Positions 1 to 11,488 of a DNA stretch of 64,000 nt are shown here, one piece after another (position 1 is the stretch's first letter; every line of letters begins with the position of its first letter). The position numbers were made by a program, and so were the translations under genes. This DNA comes from Pterobdella sp. o SKG-2022. Its lineage: Eukaryota; Annelida; Clitellata; Hirudinida; Piscicolidae. The stretch covers positions 14,516,711-14,580,710 of the forward strand of contig OZ038322.1 of assembly GCA_964035795.1 (NCBI GenBank), in the 5' to 3' direction. The notes under the pieces were generated by a model that did no database searches, had not been told where the DNA came from, and was given only the letters and a program-made list of their open reading frames with translations.

Positions 1-652
1 AAACTACAAGCGATAGAAGATGAAAGTTTATCAAAAGTTACATGACCAAGCGGTCACTTGATAATGTAAGTTTGTCTTAGAAAAATTTTTGTGAATTAAG
101 TTAATAAATACTTTGTGTTTGTTTTTCTCATTAAAATCACAACTCATCTTGAACTCCATTTTAAATGTAAAAACAACATACTGCAGTGCTTTTAGGGCAT
201 TTGTGCTGCAGGTGGAAAAGAAAGGGTGTTTCTTGGGTGCACTGGTTGAAGTCTACGTTGGTTAAGTCTAGGAACACTTCCAACACAAGTCTGGTGAAAA
301 GTATGTTTGGAAGTTAAAGAACGTTGTGTTTGAATGTTTTAATTGTTTTTCTATTTTGAACATGATCTATGTTGATAATTCAATTCTTTTTAAACATTAA
401 ATTAATTTTTCAAGTTTATTGTAAAAGAGTGAAAAATTAGTTTAATGAAATAGACGATATGAAAACATCTTTTCGATTTGAAACAACTATCACTAGCCCA
501 TAAGAGACTGTCATTAATAGGATTATTTCGAAGACTAAGGTGAACACTAGGATACATAATTACAGAGAAAATCATTGTCACAACAAGAAATTAATTTTTT
601 AATAGTTTGATCACATGTCTTATATACCTTAAACATCTCACACTAAACTCAC

Positions 653-1746
653 TGGAAGGATATTCTAGTGTAGAAAGGTACAACCCACACATCGGTGAAA
701 TGCTGTGCGGTTTGTTGTGCGGAGGGGGATGCAGGAGTGGAAGGTGGTGTTGTGGGGTACATTGGAGGAATTGTTGATTGGAGGTACCCCCATTTTGTGT
801 TTATGACGTCATCCTCCATTTCCACTACTTGACTCCAAATCGTGGTCTTCTTTTTTCTGCTTCTCTTCACTTCGTTAGTGAAGAGATGATTCAAGTTGTT
901 TTTGATGTTGAAGGAAGAGATGGAAGAGTCGAGAGAGAGGATTATGTTGAGGGCCTGATCTTTGTGGGAGCTGGACACTTCACTAAAGATGTGGGCCGCT
1001 AAAACTGACTTCTTAGTTTGCAGCTCAAATAAGCTGTCTACATCGATGATGTGTTGAACATTGTGACGTAATGTGAGCTGGCATGACTTTCGGTAAAGTC
1101 TTGTTTCTCTATCATTTTCGTTTGTTTTTGAAATATTTTCATGGTTAGAGGTTTTGTAAGCGAGTTCTATAAACTCCATGAGGGCGGAGGCAGGATGGTG
1201 CTTCATCAAATGGTCCAACCACTCTTTTTCAGGTTCTTCCACTCCTGAGAACAAGCTCTTTTTTGTCTGCCAGGGGGTCGAATTTGACTTTTTGAATCTG
1301 TGCACTCTTGAGATTCGTATTTTGAAGTGCTTCTCTTTCCTCGGTGGTTTGTCTTGCGATGTTTTGAGACGCTTCTTGTTGATTTTTTTGTTCAAAGTTT
1401 TTTTACGTTTTTTAAAAGTCATTTTATTTTTTTCGTTGATCAAAGTGTTGTTTTTAATATAAACTGAAGATTTCATTTGTTTTCTGTTTAAATCTCTTTT
1501 CATCCTGTTTCCCCTCCTTTTTTTGATGAAAGATCTGTTGACTCGAAATTTTGAATTTTTTTCACTTTCATGCATTGTATTTTCCCAATCATACTTTTCA
1601 TCCACCACCACTGAACGCTCAAATTTTGACTGCTTTCCTTCTTGCATTTGATACAAGGCTGTCGTGACATTGTCTTGACCTAGAGATGCTCTTCTCCCAT
1701 GCCAAAATAACATTAGATATATTAAAAAAACTGTACAAGTTTTCAT
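653..1746 (-). CDS. First coding exon of an unrecognised secreted or membrane protein (lysine-rich, signal peptide)
   Basis: Open frame of about 364 codons ending at a strong splice donor (CA|GTGAGT, exon edge at 653), so the gene continues leftward out of the window. The frame is open upstream to 1812, but I chose the ATG at 1744-1746 because it is followed at once by a typical signal sequence (MKTCTVFLIYLMLFWHG). The mature part starts near QDNVTT and is rich in Lys/Arg, with dibasic or polybasic clusters (KKRRGNRMKR, VKRSRKKK) and several N-glycosylation sequons (NVT, NRS, NNT, NST, NIS). The C-terminal third is less basic and helical-looking (around FIELAYKTSN and SLFELQTKKSVLAAHIF), then Pro/Thr/Ser-rich just before the donor. 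No domain was recognised. It could be the ectodomain of a receptor or a secreted precursor; the single exon does not decide. Confidence 0.6.
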
Positions 1747-1812
1747 TTTCAAAAAACAAAAATACAGTTGTTGCAAATCGCCATTTTTATTCTTGCAGTT
1801 ACATGCCTCCAC

Positions 1813-4060
1813 GCGTCACCAGCTTCGGAAGCGCTGAAATAAATCCAAAAAAGACAATCTCAAACCATCAAAACAAATATTTGCTTCATTTTATAAAATT
1901 TTCAGTGCAAAACAAAACAGATATAAACAGACGAGATTCGGCACAGCGTAACAACAAGACAAATACGGAGTGCTGCAGCGCTGTTTGGTGTACATTTGCC
2001 TGTACACTTTAGCCATAAATAAGCTCTTTAATATTTTATCTAATCAACTTTTGACTAACATATCTTTTTCAAAATATCCAAACTTGAAAGGGGTTTGCGT
2101 GGGTTTTGCTGTTTTATATTTTATAGTCTTGGGTTTTTCTCATTATATGAATTAGACAAATTTAAAACATTAGAGCTCTTCATATCATTATATCATCAAA
2201 GTGAATTTGAAGAATAATAAAATATGAAATTTATATTGATGTATAAAAAACCAAAATATTTTTAATTTTTAAAGCTTTTGGCAAGAAATTGTGAAAAACA
2301 ATATTAAATCTCATTGTAAATTATAAACTCAATTTTTAATAAAAAATATTTTTAATCAAATCACCAGAATCTTTAAATATGCTTTAAAATATTGAAACGA
2401 ATGAACAACTGAGTAATCAACTAATTGAAAATGAGTAAAAAATTTTTTAAAATATACTCTTGACCAAAAAAGAAACTCAGAGCTTGCAAATTTTAAATAA
2501 CACCATACAAACAAAAATTACAGCTAAAATAAAATTTAATAATTAAACAAAAATAAAAATGAAATTCAAAATAACGTTAAAACTTAAATAAGTCTCAATT
2601 ATTTGATATGTTAAAAAATTTTGTACAAATTTATTTAATTCGTTCACAGAGCCCGCGAAGAGTAACGTAGGAGATAATGAATAGATTAAACTCTATCGAA
2701 AAGTTTTGTTGCTACAAACTTTAATAATTAAAACTGTTACGTTTTTTAGAAGAAAGGCCATTCTTCAAAAAAGTATAGCTTATGACCCAAATAACACACA
2801 TATAAAGATAGGAACCCAATAATATATAGAACAACACTACAAGGCCCTTGGTTTCCTAGTGTCTGACTTCCTTCCACGTATCTTTGCTTGATCAGGTTCT
2901 TAGGCATTAATTGTTTTTTAAGATATTTAATAGAGAGAAGAATGTCTTGTCTCATCGCTTATACAAAAACTGTGTAATCCTTAAAGGGGTTTAAAGTCGT
3001 TTTAAGATCAACATAAGGTCTGCTTTGCTGATGTGTCCATTAAAGACACTTTATTGAGATTCATAACTTGATGGTACAACGTTATAGTGCAGATCTAAAG
3101 GTAACAGGTTCAGTTCTGGGTCTTGCATAATAAACAGAAGACATTTATATGACAAGTACGCTCCTTCAAAGCAGGCATCAACCTCAAAATCAAAATTAAC
3201 AAAACACGACTTCATCGTGATTAAATTTGATAACGAGAAAGTATCATTTTGAATTTTATTACTGGTTATTATTCAGAGACATTGTATGTTCTTTTTTTAA
3301 ACTTTTATGAAAACCATTGGTTATATAGAGTTTCATAACAAGCCTGACATCTAGTGAAAGCTTTTTAAGTTATTGACTATTGAAATTTCAATTTTTCTCA
3401 TGAATATAATTTAAATATTAAATTTCCCATGAGTAAACTTTCTCATGAACAAATTCTAAAAGTTTTAGTATTTATTTTATGAGCAGCTAAGAAATAACCG
3501 CCAGGCAACACCTTACTTTTTGGGCCTACATTTTAAATCATTCACTAATCTATCAAAAAACTCACAAGCGAACAATATGACAATATAGATCTAAGAAGCA
3601 TATTATATACAAGTCGTTAAAGCTTTTACGTGATAAGAGTCGTTTATTAGAAAAGTGTCGTGTAGTGGGTTTTGATTGTTGTTTTTGTTATTCTCATTAT
3701 TATTGCTATTATTGCCACTATTTTGTTCTTTACTGAGTTATTTTTTTTAATTATTACTATCAACAGTATTCTTACTTTTATTGTTATCAGTGTCAATTAT
3801 ATCTTCACTACTTTTATTTAATTTATTACAGTTTTTTTTTATTTTTGTTTTTTTAATTATTTTATTATTATTTGTATTGACAAACGTTACCGCATGTGGT
3901 ATTGGTATAAGCTATCAAATGGGAAATCTGCAGAAAACAATTGTCTTCGAAGAGTTGTCTATAAGTTTGTACATAGTTTGTTTTTATTTTATACATTTAA
4001 TATGTATTTTAATGTATGTTTTAATGTATTTCAATGTGATTAATGCGGTATTTAAAGTAT
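1813..4060. other. AT-rich intergenic DNA
   Basis: No coding exon recognised. Contains short T- and TTA-rich simple stretches around 3670-3880. The short open frames here have low-complexity composition and no splice or domain support. Confidence 0.6.
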
Positions 4061-4210
4061 TTATTTTTTATAGTTTAAAACGCTTGCTATAAATTTAATG
4101 TAGCGAAGACACACTGTGGAACAAATGCTAAGTGTCGGTCCACGCGGGATCGAACCCGGTAACTTTAGATAATTAGTCTAATGCTCTACCACTGAGTTAT
4201 AGGGGCCGAC
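4061..4210 (-). repeat. tRNA-derived SINE, copy 1
   Basis: On the minus strand 4210-4134 folds as a tRNA: acceptor-like ends (GTCGGCC... with ...GGACCGAC), a box A region (TATAACTCAGTGGTAGAGCA), an anticodon stem TTAGA/TCTAA with loop CTAATTA (anticodon-position bases AAT), and a box B (GGTTCGATCC). The non-tRNA flank 4061-4133 (GCTATAAATTTAATGTAGCG, ACTGTGGAACA) recurs next to the tRNA-like parts at 17072-17214 and 60888-61015. A shared body attached to a tRNA head marks a SINE family, not a lone tRNA gene. The three copies differ in the anticodon loop. Confidence 0.75.
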
Positions 4211-7200
4211 AATAATGAAAACAAAAGTTTTTGAAAAGCTTCGTTTCAAATAAATTTTTTCAAAATTGTCTTTGAATTGTTATAAGCCTTCAAAATGTGC
4301 ATCGCAAAAAAATTAAATTTTTTGTGTTTTTTTTTTCGAAATTGGATATATAATAATGTATTTTATTTTATGTTTTAATATATGTTCAAACTTCTTCCTG
4401 GAGCCAAATGTTGAAGAGATCAAGCTATATAACACAAGCTCATTAGTCATATTGCTTGGAAATTATTAAGGAGTGCGCTCATTTAGTCATATTGCTTGAA
4501 TTTAAATGTTTCTACGAATTGTAGATTTCAGCTAATCACAACAAAGATCAATAAATTAAAAAGTTATGAAACTTTTGAGAAATTTCAATTCTCTGATTTC
4601 AATTCAAGAATATTTAATGGATTTATTTTTTGATAAAACTTTAATATTAGTTCGGTTGACCGAATTGATTATTAAATGGTCAATAAATATATCTTCAAAA
4701 CATCATAAAGACAATCTTGTTGTTTTTATTATTTCTTATATTATTATATATATTAATTAATTTTTTTTGAAATTTTAATATCATTATTAATTCATTATTT
4801 TTTTCAACCATTTTTATTCAATTAATTTTTTTGTTCCATTTATTTCTTAGTTATGCTTTATTTTCTTTATTTCGCCATCATTAACTTCACTTAAATTTTC
4901 TTTTGATAATATTATTTTTACTATTTATTTTTTTTTTGTATTTCTATTTTTTCTAATTCTTCAATCCTTATTGGGTTGGCTTCCAAAAAAAGGTAATTGT
5001 CAGATCAACAAGTGAACTCTACGGATCATCGAGATTGATTGACAAGTCAAAGGAGACAACGCTAACGATGTTATACAATAAAATACAATAATGAATATGA
5101 TTATAGTGGCATTAACTCCAAGAGTTTCTACGCCACTCAATTATATTTTAAAAAAAACTATAGAAACACAAAATAATGGTAACTGGACCCTTGATAGTAC
5201 AAAACTATAAAAAATATCACAGCACTGAGGTACAGTTTACTCTGTAATAAGTTGAAGTCTCAAAAAATATTCTTCAAATAAACACTTCGGCTTGATACTC
5301 TTCATAAGAACAAACTTCTTGAAGCTCCAAGTCCGTCATCAGTTTCTACCACAAAAGATAATACAACACAATAACGTTAGCAAAATGTATAACAATAAAT
5401 ATAACAACAATGATAAAATAGCTTTATTGAGCGATCAATGTTTAACCCTTCAAGGGTTCAGCCATTGTAATTCGTATTGAGCACATTGGTTCGAATGCTA
5501 GATTGTGTCATTATTTTTGTTTTTTATTATAATTATTATTTTTTTGTTATGAATATTTTTGTTGTTTATTATTATTTTATTCAAATTGATTTTTTTTCTA
5601 TTTTTAATTTAATTTAATTAGATTTGATTTTTTGTTTATTTATAGTTTTTTATGATCCTTCACTCAATAGCGGAATATATTTCAAAGTTTGATAAAAAGC
5701 AATAATTTTTTAAAACAGCTTATAACACTTATCGAAAAATAAACCAAATTTAAGTATTCAAAAATAAATACCAACCCCTAAAAATCCCTTCTCATATAAC
5801 CCACATAGCAACAGCAATCTCTGCGAATGATGTTTCCATACTCCCGCTTAAAACATATGTCGAGTGTTTGACTCTGTCGTAATGCTTTTGAAGAGTTGTC
5901 AATCTTTGTTGCTTTTTTAATTGCTTCATTGTTTTAATCCATTGTAAGGGCGATTTATAATGAATAAAATGATGGGAAACTTACTGTTTTATCTTGAAGC
6001 AGTGGAGGTACGCACATTTTTAAATAAGATATGACAGAAACACTTGATACTTTACATCTGTTGTGTGTGTATTTTGAAAATATTACATTGTTAACTAATT
6101 ATTCAGAATAATTAATCATTTATGACACCAATTGTCTCGTTGATGCGTGTCTAAAGACCACAATCCTGCATACATCACCTTACCAGGTTGAATTTTTTAT
6201 CACCATTAATTTGTATCACTTATTATAACTATCAGTGTTTTTTATCCCTATAGCATTTAAATAATGTTATTTTTGAATTAGTTGCTTGTAATGTCAATAT
6301 CACCACCAATATACATGACAATTATTAATATTACTATCGCCTGAAGAAAATCGTTGGAAACAAAGCCTTTGTTGATCGAAACGTTAAGATTTTCAATTTT
6401 TGAGGTGCTTAGTATTGTGCTCAAGTCTTTCATGGCTTTAAATCATCTTTTGGGTTCTATTGAACCGAGAAGATTGAATAACCATATAAAAAAACAATAA
6501 AAATAATAATCAATAAATAAAAGATTGTTTTTAAACATCATGAAAAATAAGAACACTAATATAAATAGGAATAACATAGCCAAAAACTTTAATTAATGTG
6601 TGCTTAAAGGCCACCGAAAGCCTAATGACATAAGTTGATCTTCAGGTCAACCTCCACTGCACGTCTTTGTGTGACTAGGCTTTTGTAGTGAATTAGCTTA
6701 TCAGGATTGTTATTATTATTTTTATTAGCTAATTGAATTAATTGCTACACTAATTAAGTTTTTTATTAACCATAAATGATTAATTAATTACCATACTTAA
6801 TTAATTTGAACGATGTTTAATGATAATGACGGGTTTTTTCGAATATTCCACAGCGCTTTAACAAAATATTTTTACAAAATGCTTTTTGCTATTGTGTTGT
6901 TGCTAATACTTCTAATAGTTATTGTTAATAATATTCGTTGTATGTGTGGCTGAATGTGCAAGTATAATTGTCGTGACACCATTTCTTTTCTTATGAATGG
7001 GAGGTTACTCTGTATAATTTATTATTGCTACAATAATAACAATAAGAATAATAATAGTAATAACCGTAATAATAATATTATTATTATTTAATAATTATTA
7101 TAATTATAATTATACTTAAGATTACTGTTATAATAATTATTATTCTCATCACCACAGCCATTATAACTGATAAAGTTCTTACGATAGAGAAGGCTTCACT

Positions 7201-7489
7201 TGAAACCATAAAAGCCGCCAGTTTTAGTTGCAATTCTTCTTTGATAACTCAAATTTGAGAGCTTGCCGAACACATAATGAAATGTGGAATTTTTTGCTTA
7301 AGTTTTGTTTGAGATTTCATGAAGGATCTTTGTGGCTTGTGAATGAATTTTGTGAGAAAAATGAAAAAATAATGTTATAGTATAAGGTAATATAAAAATA
7401 TTTATATAATAAAAAAACAATAACGCAAGTTTATATATCGCAGCACAAAATATTATATCACAAAAAAATAACACACCCAACTCAAAACA
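4211..7489. other. AT-rich intergenic DNA
   Basis: No gene recognised. Includes AAT/TTA-type simple repeats (about 7020-7150). The small open frames are low complexity. Confidence 0.55.
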
Positions 7490-8273
7490 CAATAAAAACA
7501 CAACACATAACACAAGAAAAAACAAAATACAACACATAACACAAGAAAAAAAAAACTCAACACATAACACAAGAAAAAACAAAACACAACACATAACACA
7601 AGAAAAAACAAAACACAACACATAACACAAGAAAAAACAAAACACAACACATAACACAAGAAAAAACAAAACACAACACCTAACACAAAAAAAAACAAAA
7701 CACAACACATAACACAAGAAAAAACAAAACTCAACACATAACACAAGAAAAAACAAAACACATAACACAAGAAAAAACAAAACACAACACATAACACAAG
7801 AAAAAACAAAACACAACACATAACACAAGAAAAAACAAAACTCAACACATAACACAAGAAAAAACAAAACACATAACACAAGAAAAAACAAAACACAACA
7901 CATAACACAAGAAAAAACAAAACACAACACATAACACAAGAAAAAAAAAACTCAACACATAACACAAGAAAAAACAAAACACAACACATAACACAAGAAA
8001 AAACAAAACACAACACATAACACAAGAAAAAACAAAACACAACACATAACACAAGAAAAAACAAAACACAACACATAACACAAGAAAAAACAAAACTCAA
8101 CACATAACACAAGAAAAAACAAAACACATAACACAAGAAAAAACAAAACACAACACATAACACAAGAAAAAACAAAACACAACACATAACACAAGAAAAA
8201 ACACAACACATAACACAAGAAAAAACAAAACACAACACATAACACAAGAAAAAAAAAACTCAACAACACATAA
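7490..8273. repeat. 29-bp minisatellite array
   Basis: About 27 tandem copies of a unit approximating ACACAACACATAACACAAG followed by AAAAAACAAA (29 bp), interspersed with shorter 23-bp variants that lack one ACAACAC-type segment and a few point variants (ctcaac, aaaaaaaaac). Because 29 is not a multiple of 3, the minus strand is open in all three frames, giving repeated Cys/Phe/Val/Leu-rich translations. These are repeat artefacts, not genes. Confidence 0.95.
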
Positions 8274-11200
8274 AAACCTGTTGGATTGCTTATGGACACG
8301 AATCCAAAGAGTCTACGAGACACTAATAAATATGACATTTCAAGGGCGATTCATAAGAAATATTAATAATAACTATGATAGTAACAATAAAAAAAAATAT
8401 AAATAAAATTACCAAAAATAAAAATAATGGCAAAAATATTAATAGAATTCAAACAAAAAAAATAAGAACAATAAAATAATGAAAGTAATAAAAATATTAA
8501 TTCATAATCGATTTAAAGCACTTTTTTGATTTGCATTGTCCATGCTTGTATAGCAATTCGACTTCAAGCCGTTTTATATCACCGACGTTTTGAATGAAAC
8601 TTCTCAGAACTTTAAAAAATTTCCTGTGTTTAAAATTCAATTTTTTGAATTTTCGCTTTTGTTTTTTTCTCATACACTTTGAAATTTTTTTGTGATTTGA
8701 AGAAGATTTATAATAAGAATTTCGATAAGATGTTTCAATCTTCCATACTCATAACTAATTTTATTAAATTTGTATAGCGCTTTATATGAAATTCATTTAA
8801 AGAAAAAATAAAAAAATTAGCCAACCATTTAAAATAATATAGTCTAGAACAAAATAATACTTTTTAATTTCTTAACAAAAAACTCAGTGTATTAAGTGAA
8901 AATTTTGATAGCTTATTATTTCGAAATTTCCCTTCTATAACACTTGCGACATAAAACTAACAGTGGCATAAAGATGAGATTCAAAATTATGCATTCATTA
9001 TTCCATAAGCAAACTCATTAGCAGACTACTATTTGCTGGTATACAAAGACAATTTTATTCTTTATTGAGAAACATGAAAAGCGTCGTTAACAGCGTAATA
9101 TTTTTTGTCCATCAGTTGTAATTGTCTTTAATCGTGACAGAGAATGATGTGGAACACCTTAAAACACAATAAAAACTCAAATAAATTGATAAGAACCTTG
9201 ATGACTCTAGGGCATCGGAGAAGCTCCGTGAGTTACCAGACCTTTAAAAATCTCATTATATTTTGGGGGCTCCTGTTTTAAAATGGTAAACTTTGCCGGG
9301 TTTTGTGTTATTATCTCTTATCCCCTAAGGTATTTGATCTCGACCAATTTATGGGGATTATTATTACTACTAATTTTATTTATATTACTATTATTATTAT
9401 TCTTTTTTATTATTATTTATATTGTTATTGCTATCATATATTTTAAGACTTGTTATTATTCATAGATAAAGCATATTTCATGCATTGGCGAGTAATTTTT
9501 GTTAGTTTTGATATTTTATTGACTAATTCATCAATGAAACCGCGTTTTTCCTGTTATTTTTTGTTTTATTATTGTATATACTCTTATTATTATTATTTAT
9601 TTTTTTATAACTATCAGTATTTCATTATTTCATTCATATTTAAAATTAATGTATTTCATTATTCCTTAAGGTTGTCAAAATTTATGTTAATAATCCTTGC
9701 TCAACCACGCATACCTCAAGCACACAAAAAAGTCTTGCACTGCTAACCGATTCAATATAACTAATATAACAACCGATGTGTTATAATAACAGACATAGAC
9801 AATAGATGTAATATTAACTAACAATAATTATTTTGAAGTTTGAATGCAACACAAGAGCATTAGGTCAAGTATAAAAGCTTGGTGTTGGTGTGGTTTTGAA
9901 ATTTTTATCATTTAAAGGTATTCAAAACAAATAGTGAATATTTTTTATGAAATATATTCTTAAGGATATCTAAAATGTTTCGATACTCAACATAAATTAA
10001 CTTTATAAAAAAGACATATATGAAAATTTAAAATTTTTGAAAAATTGTCACTCAAAATTGATAGTATTTTTTGCTCTTGTCTTTTTATTGATTCTCACCA
10101 TCCCACTTAAAGTCTTTTTCATCCTTCTCCTCTTCCCCTTCATCACCATCGCATGCTGATCAAGTAAAGGAATCTTTGGTACCAGGTTGGAAAGTTCATT
10201 TGATTCTTACTTGTCATCAAAAATAAAAAAGCTCATTAACAAAGATGGCTAAAGCTTTTCATAAGAATACCTCACATTTTCAATTACAATTAGGAAACGA
10301 CACTGACTTACACAATTTTACTTTTGGAGTTATTTACGAATAGTCAAGAATAAAAAAGTTAGATTGATATGTAGCGGGTTCAAATTCCGGCCTGGTATAT
10401 ATTAGATTTCCATTCTATTCAATCTAGTCGTTAGATTTTTTGCACAACGGAACGATTATGAGGCTAGGAAAACTACAAAGAAAAGATTTGCTGATGATGT
10501 GCTATCCTATAGAAATCTTAATTTAAAGGCAAAAAAAGAGTAAATAAACTTTTATTCAAAAATTTAACATTTTTTTCGAAGAAAAACTTACATTACAAAG
10601 CACTCGTTAATATAGGTTAATCTTACAATAAGCTTCGTGCGTTTTTGTCAATAATTTCCAATATTTGTGTTGAAGAATTGAGATATAGGGTAGCTGATAA
10701 TATTTTTTTGCCTGTAATTTTTAATCCTTTGCCCGCATGTGTTTGAAAGCATGGGAGACAGATAAATGTGAGGTCTGAGAAAATTTTTAGGCGCTAAACA
10801 AGGCGTGATCAAAAATGTTATATTCATATGCAAAAATATAAATCAAAAATGAAAATAAAAGTTTAATATTAAAAAAAATAATAGAATTGATATCTATTTC
10901 TTCAAAAATAGCAATGAATAACTCGAAAACTAAATATTGAAATAATTGAAATTAAAAAATATTAGTGAAATGTAGAATATTTGAGCGGAAATAATAAATT
11001 AAATTCCTAAAAGAGGTTCACAATGGAAGAATCTAGTTTGTGTATGACCCCTCTATTACTTCTGCGTTCTATTGTTTTAATTTAGGCTGAGTTCTTGACA
11101 TTATTATTTTTATTATACATTTTTTTGTTATTGTTATTATTATTCTTATTTGTGTCAGGCGTTAAGATTACATTGAATTTCAATGTTTGATATATTTTGC

Positions 11201-11400
11201 TGAACTTTTAAAATTAAAACATTTTTATTGGAATATTTTTAGAAAGGATCTCAAATTTGAAATACTTTAATTTTTAAGATTTTAATAGAAGGAAAATAAG
11301 ATTTCCTATACAGATAATTTTTAATCAACACTCAAATCTGTTGCAACCTAATGTAATTATCAAAAGATATGAAACGAGTTGAACATTTGCAGATCAAGAC
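8274..11400. other. AT-rich intergenic DNA upstream of the giant collagen gene
   Basis: No coding exon recognised. Contains TTA/ATT simple repeats near 9360-9620 and 11100-11150. The promoter and 5' UTR of the collagen gene should lie at the right end, but I see no element I can name with confidence. Confidence 0.5.
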
Positions 11401-11488
11401 ATGGCTTTCAAGTCACCTGGTCACAAGAGATTGTTGGCTTTTTGCCTGTTTATCTTGGGCAATATTTTGAACACATCATATTCACAAG
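11401..11488 (+). CDS. Collagen exon 1: signal peptide
   Basis: Starts at ATG 11401 and ends at donor CAAG|GT, phase 1. It encodes 29 residues with a basic n-region (KSPGHKR), a hydrophobic core ([13 protein letters not shown]) and a polar region ending TSYSQ, a plausible cleavage zone. It joins in phase to exon 2. A further upstream non-coding exon cannot be excluded. Confidence 0.8.

Noticed and set aside
778..1462. Plus-strand open frames of 74 and 94 codons within 778-1462.
   Set aside because: They lie opposite the better supported minus-strand exon with signal peptide and strong donor.
3781..4092. A hydrophobic 103-codon frame resembling membrane segments.
   Set aside because: T-rich low-complexity sequence translating to Phe/Leu/Ile; it overlaps the SINE flank and has no splice or domain support.
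4134..4210. A stand-alone tRNA gene (anticodon-position AAT).
   Set aside because: The same non-tRNA flank accompanies two other tRNA-like copies with different loops, so it is the head of a SINE.
6340..6420. A motif ATCGAAACGTTAAGATTTTC resembling a conserved dispersed repeat core.
   Set aside because: Single occurrence in this window; nothing to support a repeat family or function.
7298..8338. Overlapping minus-strand frames of 83 to 264 codons with Cys-Val-Leu-Phe repeats.
   Set aside because: Generated by the 29-bp minisatellite, open in all frames; no non-repetitive coding part.
10098..10167. Possible minus-strand exon reading CDGDEGEEEKDEKDFKWDG between an acceptor-like CAG and donor-like GTGAG.
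   Set aside because: Only about 23 codons, low-complexity acidic, with no partner exon found.
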